This document shows positions 47,711-60,061 of a DNA stretch of 64,000 nt, piece by piece; positions within the stretch are counted from its first letter, which is position 1; every line of letters begins with the position of its first letter. Origin of the DNA: Numida meleagris (taxonomy: Eukaryota; Chordata; Aves; Galliformes; Numididae); NCBI RefSeq assembly GCF_002078875.1, contig NC_034409.1, positions 11,751,399-11,815,398 of the forward strand, written 5' to 3'. The notes beneath the pieces are model-generated. The model did not search any database, was not told the origin of the DNA, and worked only from the letters and a program-made list of their open reading frames with translations. Both the position numbers and the translations under genes were made by a program.

Positions 47711-48934
47711 CTGTGTGCCCTTTTATCAACAGCCCTTCAACTTTCCAGCAGAAAACCTCTCCCTCATTCTCACTGCATACTCCAAGCTCCACCATCCCCT
47801 TTTTCAGATGTCTGAAAAGTCACACTTGGTGTTTTCTTCCTTGTGTTAGCCACCTCAGCTGGACTGAAAAAGAAGTTGAGCTCCTTGAGTTTCATTTAGC
47901 CCACAGTTGCTCTTTTGTCAGGTGCAATTTGACTCTGCTTAGCTAATCTTACACTGTAGGATTTTTCTTTCCCTTGATTTCTCCTTGGATTGGATACATG
48001 AATTTTCCAGACTCCTTCCCTGCTTTTGATTATTCTGGGTTTTAACTCACTGTTCTGTATGTCAGTTCTGATAGACCCCTGAAAGACCACTCCCAAAGAT
48101 GAACAGATAATTTCTGTAACCCAAATAAGTTCTTGGAAGATGAGCATTAAATGTGGAAAACAGTGAGGAAGAAGATAGCTATTTACCATGATATTACTGG
48201 AGCTGGACATTGGTTACAAGTTATTTTACTTCTGAATTTAAAAAGACGTTTACAAATAGAAGTAGGAAAACCACAGTAGAAAAATATGGTCAAAAAGTTT
48301 CTGCATATCTCCTTTCACTAGTGACTGATCTCAGTAATTAGGAGCAAACATACAGATCTGTCTTTGTGCCTTGAGATATCCGTGTTTAACCAAGTATTAA
48401 TTAATTAAAAATGAATATGATTACTCATATTGACTCTTGGCAATATGCTCCTTAATGTACTGGTACCAAATGAGTGAAATCTGAACAGGAATGGAAACTT
48501 TAAGTCTCTTTAATTTAATGAATTTCATTTTATCATTTTAAAACCACTAGTACCAAAATGTTGAGACATTGAAAAACTGAGTCTAAATAATGATGAAGAT
48601 ATGAAAGCATAGACCAGTTTAGTGTTCCTGCATACAGACTGAAAACATAGGCTTGTGTTTAAATACAGCCAAATCTGTCATAAAGTGATAAAAGTTTGCA
48701 ATTCCATTTTCCTAATCATGGAGAATTAGTAGCAACTTTTGAAAATCTTGGTTTAAAGTAGTTTCTTCATGTAATTATTTTAAGGCAAGTCATTATATAT
48801 GCAGTGGAACCTGAACCTGCTGGAACATCCTTATATCAGTAGCTCAGTGGAGGTCAGTGAGATGGACTAAGTGCACTGTTAAAATTTATCCAGTAGGAGT
48901 TTCAAGGAAGGGTTGTTTGTTCCCTTCCTGACAG
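47711..48934. other. Unique stretch
   Basis: 47711-48210 may include more heavily decayed CR1 sequence but I cannot align it by eye. The 104-codon minus frame at 47896-48210 has no recognisable domain. Confidence 0.4.
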
Positions 48935-49053
48935 ATATTTGCATTCCTACATCATTTGGCAGCTTGCAGTTGATCCACAGCAGGTACACAAGTACATTTC
49001 TGCTGATCTTGCAACAGCAAATACTACCAACACCATGCCAGTCTTAAGACAAG
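48935..49053 (+). other. Weak candidate internal exon, unidentified
   Basis: A pyrimidine-rich tract ending CCTGACAG (48934) and a good donor AAG|GTAGAG (49053/49054) enclose 119 bp that is open in one frame (YLHSYIIWQLAVDP, then KYISADLATANTT). No known protein is recalled. It could equally be a chance pairing of splice-like words. Confidence 0.2.
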
Positions 49054-49804
49054 GTAGAGCTGCCAGTATATACCTGCACAGATTATGCCTGATTCGGGAA
49101 AAATTGCTTTTAATCCAAATTTAACCAATCAAAAACATTTTATCACATTTGAAATGACAATGTGAGTTAACATAGGGTCAACACATTGTATCTTTTGATC
49201 ATGGCATTTTTGGTTTGGCACTGGGAGCCCTGGAGCTGGACTTCATAACCCAGCATCATCTGTGAGTCAGCATACACATGAGAGTTTTTGAGAGCCCAAA
49301 GACACTGATATTTGCTTTTTCTTCTTTCACTTCTCGTAATGCTACCAACTGATGTTTTCTGATAGCTGATGTAAACACACTCACATAGTAAGTAAATAAA
49401 TTTTTAGAAGCTGAATATATCTTCTATTAAATTGAACTCTTGTTTATCCAGCAGACTAGAATTGTTGTGAGTTGTTCCAGTCCATTGGAAAAGTACATAA
49501 TTACATATTTAAGAAAGGAAGATAAACATATAGGAAAGGTATCAGTGAGGAAGATCTTTGATAGCTGTAAATTGCTAAAGATTCCTTATAGTACATCTGA
49601 AGTAGCTTAAGTTTTAATCAATATTATACACATATTTGTGGTTTAGAGTGTTCTAATCTTTACATCAAATGAGCGATAATGCTATTAAGGTAAAAACTAA
49701 ACAGGAAATTATCTTTAATTTTATTATGTGAATGCTCTCTCTTTGCCTGTGCTTAATACTATAGATTTTAATGAGAATACATGTGAATTCAATTACTCTT
49801 TTCA
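49054..49804. other. AT-rich unique spacer
   Basis: No feature recognised. Confidence 0.5.
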
Positions 49805-50936
49805 CAGAGTCATAGAATCATAGAATGGGTTGGGTTAGAAGGGACCTCAAGGATCATCAATTTCTAACCCCGCTGACACAGACAGGGTTACCAACCACTG
49901 CATCAAGTACTAGATCAGGTTGCCCAGGACCCCATCCATCCTGGCTCTGAACACCTCCAAGGATGGGGCATCCACAGCTTCGTTGGGTAACCTGTTCCAG
50001 CACCTCACCACCCTCTTCCCCCTGACATCTAATCTAAATCTTCCCTCCTTTAGTTTAAAACCATTCCCTTTTTGTCCTATTACTATCTACACATGTAAAA
50101 AGCTGATTTCCCTCCTGTTTGTAATCTCACTTTAAATATTGTAAGGCTGTAATGAGGTCTCCCCACAGCCTTCTCCAAACTGAACAAGACCAACTCCTTA
50201 AGCCCATCTTTGCAGGAGGGGAGCTCCAGTCATCTGATCATCTTTGTGGCCCTCCTCTGGACCCTCTCCAAAAGCTCCTTATCTTTCCTATGCTATGAGC
50301 CCCAGACGTGGGCACAGTACTCCATGGGGCCTCACAAGGGCAGAGTAGAGAGAGATGATCACCACCCTCTCCCTACTGGTCACTCCTCTTCTCATGCAGT
50401 CCATTGGCCTTCCAGGCTGCAAGCACACACTGCTGGCTCATGGTAAGTTTCTCATTCTCATTCAAGAATGTAGGGGTCCCCTACATTCTTCTCAGAAGGG
50501 CTACTCTCAGGGATTTCTTCTCTCAGCCTGTATACTTACCTGGGATTACCCTGACCCAAGTACAAAACCTTGCACTTTGCTTTGTTGAACGTCATCAGGT
50601 TCACATGCGCCCACCTTTTGAGTTTATCAAAACTCAAATGATGATGTTCTTTCCTTCTGCTGTATCAACTGCGCTACTCAGCTTGGTGTCATCAGCAAAC
50701 TTGCTCACTTGATCCCATCATTTATGTCATTGATAAAGATGTCAAAGAGTACCTGTCCCAAGACAGGCGTCTGGTGACACTGTTTGTCACTAGCCTCCAC
50801 CCAGACATTGAGCCATTGACCACAAACATCTAGCTGCAACCTTCCAACCAATTCCTTATCCACCGAATAGCCCACCCTTCAAATCCATATCTCTTCAATT
50901 TAGAGATAAGGATGTGGTGGGGGTCCACGTCAAAGA
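49805..50936 (-). mobile_element. CR1 LINE, about 1.1 kb, antisense
   Basis: It begins with a well-kept 3' terminus read in reverse (GAGTCATAGAATCATAGAAT, GGTTAGAAGGGACCTCAAGG, then CAGGTTGCCCAGGACCCCAT). It continues upstream through the ORF2 C-terminus (TTTGTGGCCCTCCTCTGGAC, GTTGAACGTCATCAGGTTCA) and the stretch opposite the reverse-transcriptase active site (GGTGTCATCAGCAAACTTGC). It ends near GTCCACGTCAAAGAGTGA. Reading frames are broken in many places, more than in the copy at 34.6 kb. Layout and words near the high-coordinate end show a different subfamily from the nest at 54-55 kb. Confidence 0.95.
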
Positions 50937-53095
50937 GTGAGCTTTAGATGGAGCCTAAAGGAAAGCTTGTATAGGCTGTATGAAAAGCAATTTTTTGTCT
51001 CAAATGTTGTTGCATTTTTGACAATTTTGAGTATCTACACTTGGAAATCAGCTTTCTGTCCACCCTGTATGTATTTATTACACAGAATAATGGGGTTCAA
51101 CTAATCATAGTCATTCTTATTAAAGTTAGTAGGACTTAGTAAGGACTCACTCTTGAATATGACAACCATGAAACATGAAATGCAACAAAGTTAAAACAGA
51201 TACTGCTGACCATACACAAGATATACCCATGACTCATACACTTGCAAATTCTTTTTCTCTTTCTGGATTCTTTCTCTGGGATCTTAAGGCAGCTTGTGTT
51301 ACCTACCATGACATGCATTTGCTAGAATCTGAAATAAGATGAGTTAATGGCATTGCATTATTTCCTGATGACAATTCCATTAGCATATGTCACTGTTTTC
51401 ACTTATAATTCAAGTCTCTGCTTGTTTGGTGCTCATTGCAAGGGAAAATCTGCAAGGTTTTATATTTCCATTTCTTTACAAATGTTTTATACAGCTTCAT
51501 AAAGCTGAGCAATGCATTCAAATGAAGAACTAATTTGTGTGTTCTATTGGCTACGCATAAATGTGTTGTCATAAATTATTTAAAATCTTCTTTGTCAACT
51601 GGAATGACCTACAGTATATAATTTTTATTATATTAATTGTGAATTGCATGATATTTTTACTCTACTAAAAAAAAAAAATAGCCATTCTATCCTCTGTTTG
51701 AACATCTTTTGTTTACAATCTAGATTTCTAAGTGTAGAAATGAGCCTTAGTCACCCCCAGTTTTATCAATACTCCCAGGACAGAGGCTGAAGCAGGGCAA
51801 GTTAACATCCATTCCAGGATGAGATTAGTTGGATTCACCTGGCCCTTCAGGTTGATGTCACTTGGCTGCTTAAACACAGGGTAGTGCTGAGATGGGAAGT
51901 AGCACAATGGTTCACAGACACCTTATTCTGTCTAACTGCTGGGTTTTAATTCTGTTCTTTACCTTCTGAATTCAGTGTGATAGACATGAAAGATTTGCAC
52001 TGAAAATTAGGAAAAGGAGATTAATTTGACTTGGGATTGCTGAGGGGCCAGCAGTGAGGGAGGACAGATAACTTGTTCAATACATAATAGTTAAATAAAG
52101 CAAAAAAAAAGATAAAGTGGGAGAGGTGAAGACAGAAATGATTGGTTAATTGTCCTGGGTGGAGACAGTAATGTAACACTGATCTTTCAAAATGAAGATC
52201 AGGAATTTCTAAGAAGCCATAGTTGGGGAATAAGTTATTATGGACAGAGACAGGTAAAGAAGAGATGTAACTATCACAACTTGAGAAAAGGGAATAATTG
52301 CCTTGTCAGCATGCCAGTCGGTGAAAATGACAACATAAACTGCATTTAACTTGCAAAACAAACAGGTTGGATAACAAACTTAACAAAAAATACCTTAAAA
52401 GTAACAGTCTCTTCATAACATAATACGTATATAGATTTTAATTTTACATGATTCAGAGTTTACAGATAAAATACATTCACGCTACCTATGTTTAAACTGA
52501 AGCATTAAGCTTTCACCTTTAGCTGAAGCATTAAGTTAGATTCAATACAAAATTTAGGTAATTAATTACCATTTAGTCAAGCAGTCATCTTCGAGAAAGT
52601 ACCTGAACTCCTTAAAAGTAGCCAAAAAGATAATAGTCTTAGCAGGAAGAATTTGCCCTCCCAACATATGTGCTTGATTTTTCCAAGTGTATTACATCTT
52701 TCAATTTCCTGAATAAGATACAGCTATTTTCCTGGAAAGTGCATACTCACTCAGCACCAAAACTTTTGTCACAAATAGGTTTACATTCATGCAGGCTGGA
52801 TTTCACCATTAGTCAGTTTAATTTCCCCCCTGTGGTTAATGGAGCAAGATCTCCATGAGTCTGATCTGAGTTGTCTTCTGTAAGAGTTCCTCTGACAACA
52901 GTAAGCAGAGCTGAAAGTAGGTGGGATAAATCCAGGCCTAAGTAGGCCTAAATAGGAAGCAAATGCAATATTGTCTTATTTTCTTCATAATTATTCACAC
53001 TATATAAGTTTGTGTTTTCATTATATGAATTATGACTGTTTTTCCCATATTGTAAAATTTATTGCTAAAGTTATGCTCCCATCTATGTTAGAAAC
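50937..53095. other. Unique stretch
   Basis: No gene recognised. A-runs near 51668 and 52102; CpG-poor throughout. Confidence 0.5.
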
Positions 53096-53222
53096 AGAAT
53101 CAAAGGATCATTTATGTTGGTAAAGACCCTTAGAATCATCAAGCCCAACCACCACCAAACCATGTCCCTAAGCACCTCATCCACACATCTCTGATACCTC
53201 CAGGGATGTTGAGTCCACTACC
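53096..53222 (-). mobile_element. CR1 LINE 3' tip, antisense
   Basis: CAGAATCAAAGGATCATTTA, CATCAAGCCCAACCACCACC, ACCATGTCCCTAAGCACCTC and CTCCAGGGATG are the reverse complement of a CR1 3' end. Only about 125 bp remain, meeting a sense tail at 53223. Confidence 0.85.
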
Positions 53223-53273
53223 TAGACTAGATGATCTTAGTAGTCTTTTCCAAACTTAATGATTCTGTGACAG
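53223..53273 (+). mobile_element. CR1 LINE 3' tip, sense
   Basis: TAGACTAGATGATCTTAGTA, GTCTTTTCCAAACTTAATGA and TTCTGTGA are the last 50 bp of a sense CR1. It faces the preceding antisense tip, so together they form an inverted repeat. Confidence 0.85.
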
Positions 53274-53747
53274 AGGCCATCTAAATTCTCAGGAAGTCTC
53301 TGTTCTTGACAACTCTGGAGAGTCTTTCCTGAGTTAGTAAATACTAATGGTCACACGCTGTTCCAAAGATGGAAAGCTGTGATGGTCCTCATTCAAGTGA
53401 ATGCATATGTGGGTTTATGGACATGTAGAACAGTTACTGATGTGATAGTGATGGACCAATTATCCTCCTAGGCTGTTAGGCTGCATTATTACACAGTTTG
53501 AGTTAAACTGTTGCTGGTCTCAGCTCAAAAATAGCATTAGATAGATCTGTGTGATGTGGTAGACCATCACTGGATGAACTTGTGTCTATTTCTCCTGGTG
53601 TTTCTAAACACAACAAAATATTAGTAAGTTCGGGATGACTGGTGGCAGTGTCTGTGACAATGTGCTTATGTCATTTGTTCACGATTAGGGACAAACAACC
53701 ATTCTCTCACAAAGTGAACACCTTTAGAAGCTACAAAATCAGTAGCC
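53274..53747. other. Unique spacer inside the CR1 cluster
   Basis: No feature recognised. Confidence 0.5.
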
Positions 53748-53912
53748 AGGTATGTTGTGGATGCCCCATCCCTGGAGGTGCTCAAGGCCAGGTGGGATGG
53801 GGCCCTGGACAGTCTGATCTGGTGGATAGCAGCCAGCCCATGGCATGGGGTTGGGAGTGGATGGGCTTTGAGTTCCCTTCCAACCCAAACCGTTCAGTGG
53901 TTGAATGATCAG
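53748..53912 (+). mobile_element. CR1 LINE, 3' fragment, sense
   Basis: TTGTGGATGCCCCATCCCTG, GGCCAGGTGGGATGGGGCCC, GTTCCCTTCCAACCCAAACC in CR1 order. About 165 bp, same subfamily layout as the copies at 37.6 and 42.4 kb. The tail has decayed to GTTCAGTGGTTGAATGATC. Confidence 0.9.
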
Positions 53913-54041
53913 AAATGCAGAGAGATAACAGCTTTAAGACAGCTATGAACTCTTTGCCTTCTAAAAGACTGGATGAAAGGATTTTCTGTGCTTTAATGAC
54001 ACACCTCATTGCAATTTTAAAGACACACTGAGAGAAAGTGA

Positions 54042-54208
54042 GTCTGGAACAGGTTGCTCAGGGAGGTGGTGGAGTCACCATCTCTGGAGGTGTTCAGGAA
54101 CCATGGAGATGTGGCACTGAGGGGCATGGTTAGTGAGCATGGTGGGGATGAGCTGGGGTTGGACTGGATGATCTCAGAGGTCTTTTCCAAACTTAATGAT
54201 TCTATGAG
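54042..54208 (+). mobile_element. CR1 LINE, 3' fragment, sense
   Basis: TCTGGAACAGGTTGCTCAGG, CATCTCTGGAGGTGTTCAGG, GGTTGGACTGGATGATCTCA, TTTTCCAAACTTAATGATTC and TATGAG. About 167 bp. Its 3' end directly abuts the antisense CR1 that follows, which lacks its own 3' terminus, so a junction formed by insertion or deletion lies at 54208/54209. Confidence 0.92.
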
Positions 54209-55733
54209 TCAGCCTTCCTTGACAGCTCACTCCAATGCCTGACCTCCTTGTCCATGGTGAAATCCTTCCTGATAACCAATCTAAACTGCCCCTGGTACTG
54301 CTTAAGGTCATTGCTTCATGTCCTATCACTTGTCACCTGAGTAAAGAGACCTACACCCCCTTTACTGCAACCTCCTGAGTACAGTGTGACAGTCACTTAC
54401 CCAGTTCTGCCAGCCATACTATTTCTGATGCAAGCCAGGACACTGTTGGCCTTCTTAGCCACCTGGGCACATGGCTGGCTCATGTTCAGCTGGCTGTCAG
54501 CCAATTTCCCCAGATTCTTTTCTGCCAGGCAACTTTCCCTCACCATTCTCTGGGGAGACCTCAATGTGGCCTTCCAAGACTTGAAGGAAGCGTATAAACA
54601 GGAGGGGGAACGATTGTTCACAAGGGTGGATAGCGATAGGACAAGGGGAAATGGTTTTAAACTGAGACAGGGGAGGTTTAGGTTAGATATTAGGAGAAAG
54701 TTTTTCACTCAGAAGGTGGTGACGCACTGGAACAGGTTGCCCAAGGAGGTTGTGGATGCCCCATCCCTGGAGGCATTCAAGCCGAGGCTGAACGTGGCTC
54801 TGGGCAGCCTGGTCTAGTGGTTAGCAACCCTGCACTCAGCAGGGGGGTTGAAACTCGGTGATCTTTGAGGTCCTTCTCAACCCAGGCCATTCTATGATTC
54901 TATGATTCCCCACGCTTATAATGCTGTCTGGGGTTGTTATGACCCAAGTGAAGCACTCAACATGCAGCCTTGCTGAATGCCATACAATTGGACGCTGCCC
55001 ATGAATGATGCCCACTCAGATCCTTCTGCAGATCCTTCCTTTCCTCAGGCACATTGACATGCCCCTCCAACTTGGTGTCATCCACAAATTTACTGAGGCT
55101 GCCCTCAATTCCCTCATCAAGATTCTTGATAAAGATATTAAACAAAACTTGCCCCGGTACTGAGTTCTGGGAACACTACTTGTGACCGGATTTAACTCCA
55201 ATCACGACATACCTTTGGGCCTGTCCATCCAGCTGGGTTTTTACCCAGCCAGCAATATATCTGTCCGAGCCATGAGAAGGTAGTTTCTCCAAGAGGAGGC
55301 TATGAGAAGCAGTATAGATTGCTCTCTAAAGTATAAATAAACAACATCCACAGCCTTTCCCACATCCACTAAGTGGGTCACCTGGCCATAAAGGAAATCA
55401 GCTTGGTCAGGCAGGACCTGCCTTTCATAAACCCATTCTGATTAGGTCTGATCACCTGGTTATCCTGTACCTGTCCTGTGTTGCACTCAAGATGATCTGC
55501 TTCATGACCTTTCCTAGCACCAAGGTCAGACTGACAGGCTGTAATTCTCTGGATTGGCCTTCCTGCCCATCTTGTAGAAGGGTGTCACATTCACTAGCCT
55601 CCAGCCAGCTGGGAACTCCCCAGCTAGCCTGGACTGCTGGTAAATTGGCTTGGTGAGCCCTTCCTCCAGCTCCTTCAGCACCGTTGCATGGCTCCCATCC
55701 AGACCTATAAAGTTGTGCGTGTTCCAGTGGTGA
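54209..55733 (-). mobile_element. CR1 LINE, antisense, about 1.15 kb, interrupted by another CR1
   Basis: Two segments, 54209-54540 and 54909-55733, read in continuous order as one antisense CR1 once the sense copy between them is set aside. The first holds the ORF2 C-terminal region (CATTCCAATGCC-type block, GCAAGCCAGGACACTGTTGG). The second continues with GTTATGACCCAAGTGAAGCA, then the reverse-transcriptase YxDD-type box as FVDDTKL (minus frame 54957-55145). Further upstream is a degraded NYRPVSL-type motif, here LQPVSLTLVLGKVM (minus frame 55452-55745). It lacks the last CR1 3' sequence on the 54208 side and is truncated at 55733. Several frameshifts and stops; not functional. Confidence 0.93.
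54541..54908 (+). mobile_element. CR1 LINE, sense, nested inside an antisense CR1
   Basis: CTCTGGGGAGACCTCAATGT, GATAGCGATAGGACAAGGGG, GGTTTAGGTTAGATATTAGG, CATCCCTGGAGGCATTCAAG, GAGGTCCTTCTCAACCCAGG and an intact tail ATTCTATGATTCTATGATTC. The 143-codon plus frame at 54386-54817 covers its ORF2 end (DLKEAYKQEGERLF, WNRLPKEVVDAPS). It is better preserved than the host element, so it inserted later. A short TTCCC word occurs at both edges, but CR1 usually makes little or no target duplication. Confidence 0.95.
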
Positions 55734-58700
55734 AGTGGGTTGCAAAATATTTCATCTTGGATTGTAAGGGCTTTGTTCTCTTCTCTCTGTCATATCTACC
55801 AGCATAGAAAGTATTCAGTTAATTTAGCCATCATCAACTGCCAAATTCCAATTAATACAACTATAAAATCGAGCACATGCAATCAAGTTCTTCCCCTCCT
55901 CAGTAAAGACCTTCAGTATGACAGAATACAGCAGTGGTGATATGTCAGTCATTATTATTCGCCCAATGTTCCTGTTCCTTGCATTATTCTTTTATGCTTT
56001 TCTTTTTCCCTCTAGTTCTATGTCTCTCTTTCTACAATAGGAATTGATGAGGTCTCTCCATTATAAGAAACTGTGGCAGTTTTTTTCAGGGCTGACCATG
56101 CAGTTGTTCAAATTAATTGGCAATTGTTAATGATCTGCCTTTTCTTAGTTGGGTTAAAGCAATTTGCACTGCTCAGGGTTATTTTAGAGAGCAAACATAG
56201 AATCATAATTACAAGAGAAAATACAAGAAACACAGAATGGCTTTAGATTGCAGAAATGAAGAAGGACAGTTTCCTGTGTATCCACTCTGACACCTTGAAG
56301 TGTATAAAGATCTCATTGCTTTATGTTGACCTTTGGACCAGAGATATGGTTGGGGATTTTTTGTTTGTTTATATTTTTTGTTTTTAACTTGTTCTTTGAA
56401 GGATAAGTCACCATTTAATTTACTACTGAGGTTTCCTTATCATGATTTCAAGCTATTAGCTGCTTAGAAATTAACTTATTTACTATTCTGTGGATAGAAA
56501 GTAAGAAGTTAGGTCATTCCAGAAGTGCTTAACAAAAGAAGAAAACCTTCACTGCCACTATTTTGTGTGTGGGAAAACAAAAGCAGAAAGGTGGGATGAT
56601 TTCTCTGCTGACCCAGCAGTATAGTGTTGGGCTCAGCAAAACAACGCTGCATCTGTGTTTTCAAGTTAAGGCCTTGTACATAGAACCTAAATAACATTTA
56701 ACTTTCTTAATTTTTGAAATTTTTTTCTGAAGAAGTCCGACATTCTTCTAATTCCATGTAAAACAGATTAATGTACTCTCAGCCTTGCCTGGTGCTGAGC
56801 TCACTGCTCATTCACTGATTTCTGTAGCTGAGAGTATTCAGCATTTATTAGATGAAATCCTTTCTAATTGTTAATGGGGAATGAGTCAGCCTGTTCCAGT
56901 CATGATAAATGAACCTGATTAAACATTTTGTGTCAAATATAGCACAGTGGAAAGGAAAGTCAAGAGTAAGTGGATTGAGGGGCTGCATAATTAGCAAGAA
57001 TGGTGCCCATTCACTTCAGGGAGGTAACGCTGTGCAGCAACGTCAACACATTGAGGTTAGGAGAATTACAAAATCGTTACAAGCTCTGTTCTCCACCGGA
57101 AAGCAGTCAGGCAGTGTGTGTATATATATGGCCTCCAGATACCCTCTGAGCTTTGTGTGTTTTTGTAGTACATGCCTCAAACTTTAAAGGTGAACTGAAT
57201 GACTCCCAGCGATCTGCCCAGACGTCCACTGGAGGGTTCACGAGTCTTCTGCTGGAGCTGCCAATGAGATGCTAACAGCTGAGCAAAAGCTAGCTGAGAC
57301 AGTAAAGTAAAAAGGAAATGGTTAATAACTGAAATAAACAGAACCTGTTCTCTGCAACTTCATATTTACATTGTCTTTTAACTGATTCTGAATCTTAAAT
57401 GTCCAATTTCATTGTGAAGTGTTATTAAAGCAAGTTTGTTGTTCTTTTTGTTGTGTTTTTTTTCAAGTTGAAAACATTCTATTTGCATTTCTGTCTGTGA
57501 GTGGCTGTTTTGCAGCATTTCTCATGATTAAGAAACGTGCAGTGTTTGCTTTTCAGTATTTTGGCATATTCTGATATATACTGGCAAATAAGGAGAAGAG
57601 GAAAAGAAAGAGAGTATATTTTATGCATTTGCAGAGATTTAATAAGTATCAGACTTTTCTGTTGCATAGACTAAAATTTATAGGCCTGTTGGAAAATGTT
57701 TGCTGCATAGGACTGGAATTTTGATTCTTCGCTGTAAGACTTTTTGCCATAGCTACATTGTGAGTTTCAATATGCTAAATATTTTTAGTGTGACCACCAG
57801 GGAAAAACTGCAAAGCTGGCAATTAACATCTCCCATGTTTCAGATGAAATACCAATAGCACAAAAATCTGCAATCCCACAAGAGCTTATCTATGAGTTTG
57901 ACTTTGCATACACCATTTAAGTATTGAGGCTATGCAAGGCCTGCAGAATTAAGCATTTGTGTCAGGATCGAGCATGGAAGAATGCAATGAATATGTGAGA
58001 GTCTTTGTCATTTAGCCAGTCTCTAACATTTTCTTGACCTGACTGCATGAGAAACAATTATGAATTAATTTGCATGATGGGTGGGAAAAATGCAGTGTGC
58101 TCTGTGTTCAATGACAACATGCTTTTCAACAAGGCTTGTTTTCAAGAGCAGGTCCAGTCCACCAGCACTGCCATCTTCCTCCGTAGCTTCACATGCCTTG
58201 TGCAGCTCATTGTTGGGCTGGTGGGATCCAGCTTGTGGGATCTCTTAGCAGAAGAGGGCCCACACAACTGCATGGCCAGATTAGGAGGTGCCAAATGATG
58301 AGGTGCATAAATACTGCCTATGTTTTTAAAGGACTGGAATATGAGTAGAGGAATAATGGTTTTCTTCACAGATCACTTCTCACCTTCCAGAATCGTGGTG
58401 GCTAATCTGAATACATTTAATCATAAATGTTATCTGTGACCAGTAAAATGCACAGTCTTATTTCTAAGGTAGCCACAGAGCTTATGTCTAATGTTTCATG
58501 GTTACTCCAGACATTAGTGACAAATTTCTATTTCAAAGCACAGATGCATTTCTCAGAACAAATACAAACTTCTGTCAACATTTTCTCTTGAAAACTATAT
58601 GGCAATTCTCACTCTGATTCTCAGTAACAAAAAAAACCAGGCTTTTTTCAGTTCCTTTGCATGTGGAGTTCTTGTGTTCAGTAAAAATGTCTCTCATGAT

Positions 58701-59855
58701 TGATTAAAATCTCACAAACTCAGTATGCATAGAACAAATAAAACTGGAAATATCAAACAGTTTGTACTGCAGAACTAATTCAGTCTTAAATTCTGTGGTG
58801 AGCAATTTGATACAAAGATATGGAAGCAGATTACTTTCTGAAGTGTTAAATTTCAACCACCTGCTTTTTTTTTTTTTTTTTTTCCTTTGGTGGACATACC
58901 CTGGAAATCCATCTGCCCACCAAAGGGAATGCAATTGACACTCTCTCTTTTGAGTCCTCAAGCCACTGCCTCATTTCAGATTTATACCTGCAATTTGACT
59001 GTACTGAGGCCATTTGGCAAACATATGCCTTGAAAGCAGTGGTGAAACTGCCAGGAATTACATGACTTCCTTGGATAGTGAATAAATGGTGAAAAGCAAC
59101 TGAGACTCTGATCAGCTGTGATTGTCAACACCTCTCTCAGTGTTGGCAATCTACTAGCGATGCTAAAACAGTCTGTAATCTGGCCTTCACTCAAGAAAAT
59201 ATCACTCTAAACTAGTAATGTTGCCAACAGCTATCCCGTCTCAAATCTTTTCTACTTAAGTTAATCAGCTTACTTTTACTCCAAAAACCCAAGAACCTTT
59301 TGAATATGTTTTAGTTAGATTGATGCATGTTCATTAAACATCTAAGGGCATAAATGCACACTTTTAGATATAGCAGCACAATTCAATGTAATATATCAAG
59401 AGGTGCTGTTATTCTTAAAGGATCTTGCATACAAAAATATATTGAGCTGATTCTGTTTTCTCAAATAGATTCTGTAAAAGTTAGGGTGAGTGAGCCTCTA
59501 GCTAGGCATCCTCATTTCTGTGTTCCATGACTCAGTCATATTTGTTCAAAGTTTTTCTGGTATTGGTATAATAGTTTTCTTTCTAAAAATTAACAAACAA
59601 ATAATAACATTATTATTAGAGAGAATAATAATGTTTTTTTTTTCTGAGACTTTGAAACCATGTTTGTTTAGAATTTTAGATATAAATATCTGTATGAATG
59701 TGTGCCTATATGTGTTTGTGTGTATTACTTGTGTGTGTGTCTGAAGAATTTTCTTCTGTATCACTGTATCAGATGATGGACATAACTTCTGACTACTTTC
59801 CTTCTTTCTCCTTAGCTTTTATCCCCCTCCACCTTCCTGTCCCAACTCCTCACAC
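55734..59855. other. AT-rich unique stretch
   Basis: No gene or transposon recognised. A T-run of about 19 lies at 58865-58883. 58040-58300 has a plus frame of 83 codons without domain or splice support; 56909-57187 likewise. Confidence 0.45.
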
Positions 59856-60012
59856 TGAAACAGGCTTCCTAGTGGAGTGGTTGATGCCTCGTGCCTGTCA
59901 GTGTTCAGAAGACATTTGAATTATGCCTTCAGTAATATGATTTAACTCTTGGTTAGCTCTGAAGTGATCAGGCCATTAGTCTCAATGATCTTTGTAGGTC
60001 CCTTCCAACTAT
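59856..60012 (+). mobile_element. CR1 LINE, 3' fragment, sense, continuing into a microsatellite
   Basis: GAAACAGGCTTCCTAGTGGA, GTTGATGCCTCGTGCCTGTC, AGTGTTCAGAAGACATTTGA, TCTGAAGTGATCAGGCCATT and GTAGGTCCCTTCCAACTA in CR1 3' order. This subfamily normally ends in a short pentamer tail of the TTCTA type rather than ATTCTATG. Here the tail position is taken by a TCTCC pentamer array. Confidence 0.88.
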
Positions 60013-60061
60013 TTCTCCTCTCCTCTCCTCTCCTCTCCTCTCCTCTCCTCTCCTCTCCTGG
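60013..60061. repeat. (TCTCC)n microsatellite at the CR1 tail
   Basis: About nine copies of a pyrimidine pentamer run into the sequence gap. CCCCTCCTCTCCTCC follows the gap, so the array probably continues through part of it. Confidence 0.9.

Noticed and set aside
58047..58298. 83-codon plus-strand frame with a hydrophobic segment
   Set aside because: No splice or promoter context and an opposing frame on the minus strand; not supported.
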